64,000 nt of DNA from Neodiprion pinetum (GCF_021155775.2 NC_060234.1:16488871-16552870), one strand, 5' to 3'. Positions 22,085 through 33,602 are shown, counted from the stretch's first letter. The notes: generated by a model from the sequence alone, not told the origin. Program-made: numbers and translations.

Positions 22085-25000
22085 CTGGCGCAAAACGTTG
22101 TCTTCATCAACTTCTTCGGCGGCTCTCGACGAACAATCCGTATCCCGAGCTCTACAACGAATTCCTTCGAGAATACGAAACGCTATCGTACATGGCTCGT
22201 GCGACCAACACGGACTCTTCAAGATCACGATTCTACCTTCCGCATCACGGCGTCTTTCGCGCCCACAGCACCACAACGAAACTTCGCGTCGTCTTCAATG
22301 GATCCTTCAAAATGACAAGCGGCGTGTCGATCAACGATATTCTTCACACCGGGGCCAAACTTCAACAAGACACCGCCGACGTTCTTCTATGGATTAGACG
22401 CCATCGCTTCATCTTCGCGACGGACGTAATAAAGATGTTTCGACAAATCGCAGTCCACCCGGACGACTGGGCTCTTCAACAAATCCTATGGGTCGACTCT
22501 GATAATCAAGTCGTTCCATATTGTTTGACAACAGTGACTTACGGACTAAGCTGCGCTCCCTTCCTCGCCATCCGGCTCATGCTTCAACTCGTCGAAGACG
22601 AGGGTCACGACTTCCCGTTGGCTATCTCGCCCTTGACAAAGGGAAGATATGTCGATGATATCTTCGGGGGCGCTGATACCCTTCAAGATCTTCAAGAGAC
22701 TGCAAGGCAACTTCAAGAAATCTGTCAGCGCAGCTGCTTTCCACTTCAAAAGTGGTCAGCCAATGTAAAGGACGCCCTTCGATACGTCACTTCAGAGTCC
22801 CGAACGGACGTGGTCTCGATCAATTCGGAAGATCCCAACCTCAAACTTCTCGGCCTCGTGTGGAATTCGACCTAGGACAACTTCAAGTTCACACTTCAGA
22901 CATCTTTTCATCAAGACGTTACAAAAAGGACCGTTATTTCGGAGACGGCGTCGTTATTCGACCCGTTAGGCTTCATTTCACCGATCACAGTCAAAGCGAA
23001 GGCTTTCCTGCAAGAACTGTAGTTGGCAAAGCTTCATTGGGATAACAAACTGCCGGTGCAACTTCAAGAAAAATGGCTCCGGTTTCGAGAGAGTTTGAGT
23101 GACCTCTCACTCATGCGATGGCAGCAGCGGTTTATCTTCGATCGACGTCGGCCGATGGGACAACAACCGTCACCCTCGTCTGTTCAAAGACCAAGGTCGC
23201 ACCTCTCAAGCGACTCACAATACCGAAACTTGAGTTGTCGGCAGCCCTTCTACTGGCAAAATTGATGTCAAGCGTCCAGAGAACGCTGGAATTGTCGGAG
23301 GTTCGGGTTTCCCTTTGGACGGACGCTGAAGTCGCCCTGACATGGATGACTTCGCATCCTTCACGATGAAAAGACTTCGTCCGAAATCGGGTTGCCTCGA
23401 TTCAAGAGCTCACTTCGAAGGTAACCTGGCGATACGTCGCAGGAAAACAAAACCCAGCGGACTGCGCGTCGCGCGGGATGACTTCTCGGTAACTTTCAAA
23501 GCATCGACTATGGTGGGACGGGCCTGAGTGGCTCTCCCTTCCACGAAGATCGTGGCCCAACGCTCCACCGGACCCTCCCTCGGATGCCGACCTCGAACTA
23601 AGACCGGGGCTCGGTTTAATCGCTACTTCCGACCCTGACCGACAGATTTGGGACCTTCTCGGACGTTATTCTTCACTAAAAAAACTCCTTCGAATCACGG
23701 CAGTGTGTAAACGAGCTGTCGCGCGCTTCAGACGTCTTCCTTGCACCTCAATGAGCTATCCGCTCACCCCTGGGGACGTGGATGAGGCAAGACACTTCTG
23801 GATATCTGGATACATCTCGTGCAACAAACATACTTCGCGGCTGAGTTGAAAATACTTTCGAAAGGATCTCATCATAAGAGCAACCCTCTTGCCAACCTTA
23901 CCCCCTTCATCGATCAACAGGGAACCCTCCGAGCGGGCGGCCGACTCAAGCATTCACTTCTGCAGCCCGAAGCAAAACACCCCCCGATCTTACCACGAAC
24001 GTTGCGACTAACAGCGTTGGTCATTTCTGACGCTCATTCCCGGACCCTTCACGGTGGCACGCAATCCACCTTGAGCTATCTTCGACAGTCGTACTGGATT
24101 TTGGGCGGCCGAGCTCCGGTTCGCGCCGACATTGTTCAATGCATCACCTGTGCAAGACTTCGCGGACTTCAAGCTCAGCAGCTTATGGGACAACTTCCGC
24201 CCGCCTGAGTCACGCCTTCACGAGCCTTCCTTCACTCCGGTCTCGATTACGCAGGTCTCTTCACAATAAAGACTTGGCGCAGACGAGCAGCGAAAACCTA
24301 CAAGGGCTACCTCGCCGTCTTCGTTTGCTTCGGAACTTCTGCAGTCCACTTCGAACTCGTCACCGACTACACTTCAGAAGCCTTCATTGCCGCGTATCGG
24401 CGGTTTTCAGGACGGCGAGGCATCTGCCACACATTGTACAGCGACTGTGGTACTAAATTCATCAGAGCTGACGCGGAACTTCGAGCTCTCTTCAGGGCTG
24501 GTTCAGCAGAAATGAACTCTACAATCACTTCTCTGACCAACCTCGGAACAACGTGGTCCTTCAATCCTCCGGCCGCACCTCACATGGGTGGAAAGTGGGA
24601 GGCCGCGGTATAATCTGCAAAATTTTATCTTCGTCGGGTTATCGTGGACGTTTCGCTCACGTATGAAGAATTTACGACTCTTCTTACGCAAGTCGAGGCG
24701 ATTCTCAATTCAAGGCTACTTTGTCCATTGTCGGACGACCCTGAGGACACTTCGCCTCTTACACCAGGCCACTTCACGACCGGAGAGGCGCTGACAACTA
24801 TGCCAGAACCATCGCTGATTACGATTCCGAAATCTCGACTTTCGAGTTGGCAATTTCTTCAAGCCACACTTCAACATTTCTGGCAGCGATGGTCAACGGA
24901 GTACCTTCAACGGAGCCTTTCAATTTCGAAATGGCGTCATCCTTCGCACGAAATCCAACTCGGCTCACTCGTGCTAATTACGGATGAATGACTTCCGCCT

Positions 25001-25165
25001 TCAAGATGGCCGCTTGCTCGAGTGATCGAGCTTCACCCCGGATCCGATGGCCTCACCCGAGTAGTGACACTTTGTACGGCGACTTCAACCTTCAAGAGAC
25101 CAACTTCGAAACTGGCGGTGCTTCCAGTGGACTCTTCAACGACAACGGTCGCCGAAGGCGGGGAG
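22085..25165 (+). pseudogene. pol: BEL/Pao A pol, RT to integrase
   Basis: RT resumes after Copia A with FYLPHHGVF, TKLRVVFNGS (~22280), FATDVIKMFRQI (~22415) and catalytic GRYVDDIFGG (~22645). An RNase H region follows (LLLAKLMSSVQ.., LWTDAEVALTWM, ~23250-23345). The integrase zinc finger (DAHSRTLHGGTQ..CITCARLR, ~24035-24175) and core (SGLDYAG, YSDCGTKF, PPAAPHMGGKWEAAV, 24235-24610) come next. The C-terminal BEL domain (LCPLSDDPEDTSPLTPGHF, ~24720) completes the order. Stops or frameshifts occur near 22873, 23367, 24207, 24612 and 24990. It would perform reverse transcription and integration, but not in this copy. Confidence 0.9.
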
Positions 25166-25167
25166 AA

Positions 25168-25757
25168 TGTTCAGGATTCTTCTTAGCGTTCGGAGTTCAC
25201 TCGAGATGGCGGCACATACTGGCCGTCGCCTCGCTCGGACTTCGAACCCGACGAACAACCACCCCCCCCCCCCCCCCCCCCCCCTTTTTTTGACTTTTCG
25301 ACATGAGGCTCCGCCGCAATCTTCTTCGACCGGTATTCTTCGAAATGCCGCGATACGTTCAACTCATGCTCTTCAGTTTTCCAACAGTTTTTTACTAAAA
25401 CATCCCTGGCTCACTTCGTCAAATTAAATCAACGAACTCTCGCGATTTACGCCCGCGATCCGTTCCGCGATATTGTTTCGTTTTTCGGTCTCTTCAGTTT
25501 ATAAATATTCGTTGAGCTCTTCCAGACGAAAAAAAACGCGTGTGCGCGGAAGGCTTCGCCATCGTTCGCGCGACCTCAGTTACCCAATTTTACATATTTA
25601 AAATGAATCCAAAATCAAGGGAGAATAAATCTCAATTATATTTCTATGTTAATTTCTGTGTGCGGACTCTTCGATTTATTTGCGGCCTATTCATCTTTTC
25701 CATCCTCGATTTTCCTTACGATCACTCTTTACCAAAATTCGCGGTCTCTTCCAAACA
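25168..25757 (+). repeat. 3' LTR of BEL/Pao A
   Basis: It starts TGTTCAGGATTC and ends TTCCAAACA, followed by GTAAC. Its poly-C tract (~25262-25284) is longer than that in the 5' LTR. Confidence 0.95.
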
Positions 25758-25762
25758 GTAAC

Positions 25763-28150
25763 ATGAGATCGAGATTCTTTTCGTCGGTATCGATGGCAAT
25801 TCTGTTCACCGAATTTGGTTTAAATCGAACTTTTCGGTCGCTACTAAGGTGGTGTATCTTATTCCTCTGACGTGCAATTGACTTGGTCGTTGGGCGGTTT
25901 GTCTTTGAGGCTGGCGTTTTGAAAATTTGCGTCTCGCTTATTACCATTAGTATTACGGCGTTGCGTTGGTCGTTCTGTGGTCGGCGCGGAGCGTAACAGT
26001 TCTGGCTGTGGTGTCCTTTGGTTCCGCAGTTATCACATACTGCTTGTTGTTCATGGGCGGTCCGATGTGTGTTACAGGTGTGGCATTCACATCTCTGGAG
26101 TTCTTTATCTTTATATTGTTCCGCTTCATCGTGGTGGTGGACAGACGCTGGTGATCGAGGAGTTGACTTCGGCGAGTTCGTCGAGGTTCTTTGTTGTACC
26201 TAGAATCTTTGCGTATCTTATGCGCTGCCTGGCCCGTAAATTTGGGACTTGTTCCAAAACGTGGGTTTCGAGGCTGTGTCGTTAGTGTTCATCAACTGTT
26301 GTTGATGCATTCGGAAATCCAATTCCTCGCCTTCGGCTTCTTTCGCGGCCTTCTGGGCTTCTCATAACTTGAAGTACTGACGGTTATTGACTTGATGGAA
26401 TATCCTCGGATTGAGTCCGTACAGATAGTACTGGCACACTCTATTTTCGAGGTCTTGAAGATTAGGATCGATGTTCACTCGCAGTTGTTGATTCGAGAAG
26501 GCAGCTACGAGATCTTGGTAGATCTGATTGAATTTGAGGTTGTAGGCGTCCACAGTGTCGCCCTTTTGGCCTGTTCTGCCAAGCTTTATTTCCAATGTGG
26601 TGGCATTTTTCTCGACAATGACGGCTGATCTTATGACTTTGTGTAAAGTTGGGATTGTACGAGGTCTCCTCTGCTTGATGGTCTTCTGAAGAGCTCTTCC
26701 CGTCTTCAAGCTGATTACCATGCTCAAAAACGGGAAACGTTGGGTTGGCATAACTACCATATCGGCGGCTTTCACTTGCATGATCCAAGCGTGTACGTCT
26801 TCGCCTGCTTTTCCTTTCAGTCTGCAATCAATCATCTTGATGGCTTGAAACGCGGGTAGGAAATCTTGGATCGCATAGGGCTCGTCCGCTGGGCGATTTG
26901 GTTCTCCAGGGTATCTTCCAGCAGCATCGGGGCGTAGGCTGACATCGTTCAAGTAAGCTTCCGTTCGTGCATACGGGCCTGGGTCTCTTGGATTCCGAGG
27001 GGGAAGCATGGGGAATTCTTGTTTGGTTTCTTCGAGCGAGTTCCTCAATGTTCCTTATTATCTCCTGCTGTTCGCGTAAAGCTTCGGGATCACTCAGAAA
27101 CTGGGTCATACTGAACGTCACAGTGTCCGGACGACGATGTGGTAAAGTAGCAGACATTTCCAAGGCTCTTCGAAGTTCGTCCTCTTCTTGCTGTTCTAGA
27201 CGACGACGCGGGACGTTGCCACGGGTATTGCTACCAGTGCCTTGTGGGATTTCGTAATACGTCGGACCAATAGGCCACTGTGGACTAGGCCTTGGTGTAA
27301 GGCGTACGTTCGGCATCTGTGATGAACGTCGGCTTTCCTGGAGAACGCGTTGCAGTGTCGAATCCGTATCCGACAAGATATCATGGTTTACATTGGCTCG
27401 CGCGGTGGAGAATCAGTCGTTTTCTAATAAGCGATTTTGGTGAGGGATCGGTATAGGCATCGTATTTATACCTTGATGATCCAAGTCTGAATTGGCTGGG
27501 GAGCCGACCTCATTGATGCGCGGTGTCGGTGGCAGCAATCGGTTTTGAGCGAGCCCGTATAATTCCGAGTAACGTGGTGGGTTTGTTACGGTTGAGGAAG
27601 CTATCTGAGTGGGACCTTCCACCTCTGATTCTACGAGACGCGCGGTATCTACTTGAATTCGCGGTATTGCTCTGGTATGGTTTCCGGGCGGTCTCAAAAT
27701 ATTAGAAACATTCGGATCATCGCTAGTTGTTAAGCGATAATAGTTATTGATTGCTTATCGATTTATTTTCACATTATTGCGACGAATGAAGTCGTGTTCA
27801 CGGCGTTCTTGATTTCTCAATTGAATAAAACGGGTAACCTCTTCTATAGGCAAATCTTCACGGGGAGCAAGTTGACGCGCAGTTAACCTCTCTCCGTTTA
27901 ATTGCTCTAGACCAAGACGGTATCTGCCCATTGCAGTTAAATCATTACGTTCGGTGGTTTCTTGTAGCCTATTCACAAGCTGAGTCATTTGGTTTGTCAA
28001 ATCCCAAAATCTCTCTTCAAACCGGGATTCAGAAGTGACGGATTGTCCATTTTCTGCAGTCTCAACAATAGTAGGAGGTACTGCCGATCTCCGATCATTG
28101 TTTTCGTTTACATCCATTGTGAATTTATTTTTAAATTTACTTTGAGTCAA
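25763..28150 (-). pseudogene. gag: Gypsy gag (with start of pol) on the minus strand
   Basis: From ATG near 28150 the frames run on through 27697-27413, 27376-26828 and 27048-26362 with stops and frame changes. The N-terminus (VNENNDRRSAVPP..) precedes a coiled segment. A capsid-like region follows with FLPAFQAIKMIDCRLKGKAG (~26890-26810) and YLYGLNPRIF (~26420). Further on, a single CX2CX4HX4C knuckle CDNCGTKGHHSQNC (~26035-25990) marks nucleocapsid. The frame then reads into VRFKPNSVNRIAIDT, just before the BEL insertion at 25757-25762, and resumes beyond it at 13786. The gene is inactive. Confidence 0.8.
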
Positions 28151-28766
28151 GCTTTGTCTTTATTCATTTCAATGATTCAAGTTTGACCATCAAATTCTTA
28201 GTTTCGATTACGATTTTTCTTCGATACGTTTATAGTGACTCGAGTTAGTAACAAAATGCTTGTACTCACGCTAAGAGTAGCCAAATTGAGGTGTGAAGCA
28301 TCACACTCGAAGATCGTCGTAGCCGTCGGTACGAGGCTTCGATGTCCTGGAGTCTCTGACAGGCACCGGGGGCGAGAATATAAGAGCAGTTCGAGTCTGA
28401 GTGTCCTTATTCTCACTTCACTTCACTTAGATGGTTTAAACGCGAAGTTTATTGTATCTAAGGATGCAGAATTTTATACTTGCTTCCTTTCCAATAAATA
28501 CACAAGTTTACTATGGGAATTGTCCAGTGTAGAATCGGGCGGTCTACACTCAGTCCCTGATTATCAAGCGGTCTACACGCAGTCCTTGATTGTCTACGCA
28601 AGGCGGCCTTTCACTCTATCCCTTGCTAGGTGCAATTCGTAATAATTACTTATAAACGCGTAGCCGAAGGTTCGCGCGTGAATTTATTGGGCTTATGCAC
28701 TCACTTTCAAAGTTCGTCACTATGATCCGGCCGTTTAATACGCGCGCCGCGTTCGTTGGTTTAAAC

Positions 28767-28787
28767 CGAATCCCGGCAGGATCGCCA
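28767..28787 (-). other. Primer-binding site of the Gypsy element
   Basis: On the minus strand, four bases after the 5' LTR end, TGGCGATCCTGCCGGGATT is complementary to a tRNA 3' end (..CCGGCAGGATCGCCA). The isoacceptor was not assigned. Confidence 0.7.
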
Positions 28788-28791
28788 AATT

Positions 28792-29184
28792 TGTCATGCG
28801 AAAATCACGCAACGATTATAGTATATATTCATACGTTTATTCAAAAGAGAGAATTACGTCATAATTGATAACAACAATGGTGAGTGCGGGCGTTGCGTGA
28901 TATTAAATTTATATATAAGCAAAATTAGGCGTGCGTTACGCTGGGAAGCAGTATTGAGACTGCTTACACGGCCGCTCGCCGGGCTCAACGACAGTGCATA
29001 TAAAGTGCATATAAAGTGCATATAATCGCGTAATTTGAGCACTGCTGCCGATAAGGAAGCCAAGCGCGCAAGGCGGGCTACGCTGCACGATGAATTTCGT
29101 GCTCATTCAAATGATCCCCGGCATGTTCCTAGGAGAGGATATAAAACTGTTACATTTTATGATAAATGTTCCAGCTCTATCACA
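28792..29184 (-). repeat. 5' LTR of the Gypsy element
   Basis: Minus-strand start TGTGATAGAGC at 29184, end CATGACA at 28792. It is a diverged copy of 5020-5410. AACT follows at 29185-29188. Confidence 0.92.
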
Positions 29185-29188
29185 AACT

Positions 29189-30483
29189 CGCGTCAGATCC
29201 GTAGCGCGTCAGATCCGTAGCCTGATCGAAAAAGCGTAAGACGGATGGAGAGGGGGTAATATCCCCCTCTCTTTCCATCGTACGGCGAAAATGTATGCCT
29301 GCTCCGTCTGTCTCGTTTAAGTAGCGCTGGGCGCCTGCGCATGTGTGTTTGTACTACAGCCTGCTACGCGCATCTACAGATGGTGACTGCTGATGTGTCA
29401 ATCGTCTGTATACTTGTGAAATTCGTGTATTTAAAGTGCTTAAAAGATGGAAAAGGAAGAAAGTGCATTTATTAACATAAAAGGGATGAAGAAATATCGA
29501 AAGAAAATAAGTGAATACTTTATAAAAATATACATATGTACCTACACATTATAGATGTAATATTTGTAATATGTTGATAGTTTATAGCGTTAACCTATAT
29601 GTACGCGCGACAAATTTTAGCGACATATTTGAGGGAAATCGTTTCTTTTTTAGTAATAAATTAAAGCAATGCGCGCGTGACTCATTAGTTCTTGAAATTA
29701 GGAGTATCAATTGTGATACTGACCACATTGACTTATCCAGTGCTTTGCTAATCGAGTGTAAAAACGTGTATTACGTAGAAAATCATAAAAAATACGATAC
29801 CAAACATATAGTTTCAAATAAAAATAGATGAAATAAAATAATAATAAATAATCTTCGTTTTTCAGAAAAACAAACAAAAAAAGGAATAGAAATCGGAAAT
29901 ATCAATGTGCATGGCGTCAGCGTAGAAAAAATTTGAAAAAAAAAGATTCGAAGGATGAAAAAAAAGAAGAAAAAAGAAAAGGACATCGTGAAAATCGAAG
30001 GGCATATTATTTATGTAATATAAATTGTCATGTTTGTCTACGATAGCGCAATAAATGAATATCGTATTTTACCACATATATGATAGTACTTTTATACTGA
30101 TAAATAAAACAATTTGTGCTAAATTATTCCCTAACCATTCCTACATATTCAAATAACTTCTGCCGGCACTCCCTTAGTGCAACCCGTCGTTTTTTTCAAA
30201 AAAAACCTGTTTATTCTACTCCTATAAAATTATTCGTATATTTGATGACACACTACTACTAATACTACCACTATTAAACTGTGTGCCATTTGTTGACTAT
30301 TACAGAGATCTTAAATAAAGAAAACACACATAATGTAATTTTGAAAATTTTAGAATCCTAGAATCATGAAGATGTATAAATTAGAAAAAACTTACGATCA
30401 CAGATTTATATGCTTACATGGATGCGAGTTACGCAACATGCCGTCTTGGTAATATCTGCTTTCTTCCATACAATAATATAACG
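29189..30483. other. AT-rich stretch with no supported gene
   Basis: It starts with a perfect 16-bp tandem duplication CGCGTCAGATCCGTAG (29189-29220). Two short open frames (29448-29552 with MEKEESAFIN, and 29571-29831) have no recognisable domain. Poly-A/G runs fill 29860-29990. Nothing here supports a named feature. Confidence 0.5.
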
Positions 30484-30837
30484 CTAGAAGGCGTCTGCAC
30501 GCTGCACATCGATGGATTGCAGTTCTCCTTGTACATGACGACATCGCACGCACGACGGTAGACTATCGATGTTAAAGAATGTTATTCTTTTATGACTCGA
30601 AAACATTGCTCTCTCATCGAGACCCTCTTCCCGCGCACAATTTGCGCAATACACACCCTCTGGCCACCTCAAGTACATGACCCAACGGTATTTAATGGTG
30701 GTGTAGAACTCATGATGAAGGTCACGTCCTCGATCCGTCCAGCGGTTCCGCAACAGAACAACGGATCCGGACATCCGGATGATGGTTAAAATGACCAGAT
30801 CATTATTATTAAAAAGACGCGCAATTCGAGCTGACAA
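30484..30837 (-). CDS. Hypothetical 117-aa ORF with zinc-ribbon-like Cys pairs
   Basis: The minus-strand frame from 30837 encodes 117 residues. It has a hydrophobic N-terminal third, an RNRWTDRGRDLHHEF basic segment, and two Cys pairs (CANC and CVRC) about 36 residues apart that could bind a metal. I do not recognise the family. Codon composition and the Cys spacing make it more than a random frame, but there is no homologue inside the window and no clear promoter or splice signals. It could be an exon of a host gene. Confidence 0.3.
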   Translation of the reverse strand: MSARIARLFNNNDLVILTIIRMSGSVVLLRNRWTDRGRDLHHEFYTTIKYRWVMYLRWPEGVYCANCAREEGLDERAMFSSHKRITFFNIDSLPSCVRCRHVQGELQSIDVQRADAF

Positions 30838-30967
30838 AAATTATTGAAAGTTACTTTCTGAGCTATGTGATCTAAAATACAGCTTTTTTCAAAAAATTAT
30901 CAATCTTACTTTCATTCAATTGCTCAGCCATTATGATAATGACGACTCTCTGATAATTTGGACTATG

Positions 30968-30970
30968 ACA

Positions 30971-31004
<34 letters not shown>

Positions 31005-31059
31005 TGATGATGCTGGTGGGGTGGTGGTGGTGGCGGTGGCAGTGGCGGCGGCGGCGGCA

Positions 31060-31100
<41 letters not shown>

Positions 31101-31155
31101 GACGGTGACGGTGACGGTGACGGTAACGGTGACGATGACGATGATGATGATGATG
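30968..31155. repeat. Compound trinucleotide microsatellite (GAC)n-(GGC)n-(GGTGAC)n-(GAT)n
   Basis: Successive blocks of GAC, GGT/GGC, GGC, GGTGAC and GAT repeats cover about 190 bp. Both strands stay open (poly-Asp/Ala/Val on +, poly-Ser/Pro on -), but this follows from the repeat and is not evidence of a gene. Confidence 0.95.
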
Positions 31156-31159
31156 TTAC

Positions 31160-32830
31160 GTCCGGCGTATTGCTCGGGCGTACCTTTTCCGAAATCATTA
31201 TATAACTAGGACTCTCAATACGTGAAGTGTTTTTCAAACTTCCCTTTCAACGCTGTAACGGAAGCTATAGTCATAGACAACATCAACATATTGTATTGCC
31301 TTGACCGGCGATTACCACCCCTCCCGGCAAAAGTCACGTACAGACCAGCAACGATCCTAGTATAAGGTTCAACATTGTTTCTTATAACTAGTACCAAGAA
31401 CTGAAACAAGAGACTGTTGAATTAGCACCAGCAGCGCTCAGCCTGGAAATATTTCTCTTTTTAAGTCAAAATTATCATCAAGAATTAGGATAAACCACTA
31501 CCGTTGGAACTACCTAATTAAAATAGATTATCTGTCGAGATGTGTGGATGAATGCGTGAAAATTATCTTGAGATACCTTTTGTCAACATCTTACACGTGT
31601 GAGTGACGAGATTGAGAATCGTCGGAACTCCGTCAAAGAGCGCGAAGTAACGCTCACCGTGTAGATTTGGGCACCAGGAGGTCGCCCTCGCACTTCATTG
31701 GCTGATTATCGTTGTAACTTAATGCAACTGCAGCTTGGACCCTTAGGCCCAAGCAGCCTTGTCCTTCGTCTGTCAAGTCGCGAGGTGCGTGGGCGTCAAC
31801 CCGTATTAACCCTTCTTAAGTAACAGTGGCGTTCGGAAAATCTTAGTTGTGACCGGCCTAAAATCTCTTGCTAATTCGTCAATTCAAGAAATCATATTAT
31901 CTTGTGAATTGAAAGGACTCACTATCTCCTACCTTCCAAATTTTTTCCTGTTCTTTACTATTTCTTATATCTTCGAGAATAGACATTTTTATGATAATCC
32001 ATTTTCCTCAAATTAAACCAAGTTTGGCCCAGATTCAATCCCGATCTGGTAATATTAAGCATTTACTTTAATAATCAAGAACTCAAAAACTTTCGTAAAA
32101 TAATCATTAAAATAATAATATCAAAACCACGAGTGAAACATTCGGACATTTATTGTGAACAGTAACTTTTTGATAATCAACCTATCGAAATTAATCAAGA
32201 CTGAGGGACCGGGTTCATCGTTTGCAATGTTATCCATCCACTCTTAAGAACTCGAGGTGGGCCCCTGCTCCAGAATACTACTGACGCAGACCGACACGAT
32301 CCGACGGCTCTCAATCTCGTCACCACAAGAACACATCTAAAAATAAGTCAATCCGAGTGCTAATCTCCAACATCGAGCGAATTCTTGTTTTCACCTTTCT
32401 AATCAAAATTTACTATTATAATATCCATTTCAAAGCAAGACTAGAGTTGGTGGCTAGCTTCACTACCCCCAATTAGATCAAACGTATTGTTTCTCAGATT
32501 TAAACACAATTTGAAATAACAGCAGCAAGAATTAGTGTCCAGCTACAGACAATTCCCTTGGGAATTCAAAGAGTTATTCTCCAGTCTTTAGCTCGGCCCC
32601 ACTTTATAATCATTATAGGATATAACCAACTGCATGGTAATTTAAATTCAAGATAATCTAAAAAAAGAGATACAATATCAAATAATCACGACCAGCTAGT
32701 TATAAGCATCATTCAGGATAGATGTTCTCGGTATCACTATCAATAATATCATTCAGAATAGAATAACACACTATTTGCTCAAACACGCAAACGGTCAAAT
32801 TTAGTGATTCTGCAGCTTCTCTGCATTTGA
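31160..32830. other. No supported gene
   Basis: Mixed AT-rich sequence without an open frame of useful length, domain or flanked repeat. TGTTACGTCCGGCGTATTGC at ~31154 recurs, inverted, at the end of the LTR at 62544-62999 and may be an LTR fragment. Confidence 0.5.
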
Positions 32831-32831
32831 A

Positions 32832-32911
32832 TATAAATTCGTCCGTCGGTGTGGATTGTTGTATAAACTCAAACACTTTATAAATTGTTACTTTCGGCTT
32901 CTACGTCATTA
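32832..32911 (+). promoter_or_regulatory. Maverick-type TATA/initiator promoter, copy B
   Basis: TATAAATTCGTCCGT at 32832-32846 nearly equals TATAAATTCATCCGT before the PLA2-like gene (57724). A second TATAAA at 32879 has TCATTA 27 bases downstream (32906-32911), the same spacing as at 59720 (28) and close to that at 57724 (26, TCGTTA). It precedes the coiled-coil ORF and integrase of copy B. Confidence 0.5.
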
Positions 32912-33243
32912 TCGTCAGTCATTGTTACCAAACATTTCAATCACCAAATCGTTAAAGAATACACTTAATCTTTTACCAGTTAAATCATTTCAAACCATTT
33001 ATTTTGAACGACGACCTTTTCCTATTTTCATTATTATAAATTAGCCTCAACAATTTGAACAAGCCTCACAGACCTGTACAGGACTATAGCAACACAATCC
33101 TACAAATTACGGGCTTATCGAAAGGTAGGTCTTTCTTAGTTTTAATAATTTTTTATTCATTGTCGTTACGTGGGAGCATCTTTGATTATTCATTAATCAT
33201 TAACTACTACCGCTTAGTAAACTCTCACCCTCACGTATCAATG

Positions 33244-33602
33244 ATGGTAATATTGATGGTTTTTGCTAGGGAAAAAGAAAAAACAAAGAATGCTCATCAT
33301 TACGATGTACAGAACAAGAGACTGTGTAATGTCGCAGATCCCGCAAAGCCGAACAATGCGGTAACCTTGGAAATCCTCAGACGAAAATTCAACTCACTGC
33401 AAAAACAAATTGATGACCTCGATCAAATGATCAATGATTTGTAGATCACCACGGAGAAAACCTTGGATACCTTCTACGAAGATTTTAGAGCAGGCAGAGA
33501 CCTGTGGATTCGAAACGCAGAAATCATATCCAAATTGGACATCAGACTAAGAGCATTGGAATATAAACGAGAAAAAGCTAACGCTAGTGACGGAACTGCA
33601 TA
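33244..33602 (+). pseudogene. Maverick copy B coiled-coil protein
   Basis: A frame ending at 33444 contains RLCNVADPAKPNNAVTLEIL followed by a heptad-rich KFNSLQKQIDDLDQMIND. After one TAG the same frame continues (TTEKTLDTFYEDF..ISKLDIRLRALEY) to 33602. The NVADP..NAVT segment followed by a coiled coil resembles proteins commonly found in insect Mavericks; I recall this only as a pattern. A splice-donor-like AAAGGTAGGT lies at ~33121. It sits directly upstream of the integrase and downstream of the TATA/initiator motif. Its function is unknown, possibly structural. Confidence 0.45.

Larger units (their letters stand above)
13787..25757 (+). mobile_element. BEL/Pao LTR retrotransposon A, inserted in the Gypsy and split by Copia A
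   Basis: Near-identical LTRs (13787-14370 and 25168-25757) bound the element. GTAAC is duplicated at 13782-13786 and 25758-25762, the 5-bp duplication usual for the BEL/Pao clade. TTACTGGTCCTTCGAGCCGG follows the 5' LTR as a primer-site candidate, and GAAGGCGGGGAGAA precedes the 3' LTR as a purine tract. Without Copia A it is about 7.55 kb. Gag, protease, RT, RNase H and integrase are in standard order but interrupted. It lies antisense to the Gypsy that it entered near the gag-pol junction. Confidence 0.96.
5020..29184 (-). mobile_element. Gypsy/errantivirus-type LTR retrotransposon with env, host of nested insertions
   Basis: Two matching LTRs (5020-5410 and 28792-29184) flank, on the minus strand, a tRNA-type primer site, gag, pol, env and a purine-rich tract. 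A 4-bp target duplication AACT lies at 5016-5019 and 29185-29188. Removing the TTAA element (5857-8976) and the BEL element (13787-25757), with their target duplications, leaves about 9.07 kb, a normal errantivirus length. The ~615-bp leader from 28151 to 28766 has no recognised gene. Every reading frame is interrupted, so the copy is dead. Because two other elements sit inside it, it is the oldest layer of the stack. Confidence 0.93.

Noticed and set aside
30872..31237. Open frames encoding poly-Ser/Pro or poly-Asp/Ala proteins
   Set aside because: They exist only because the trinucleotide microsatellite stays open in every frame.
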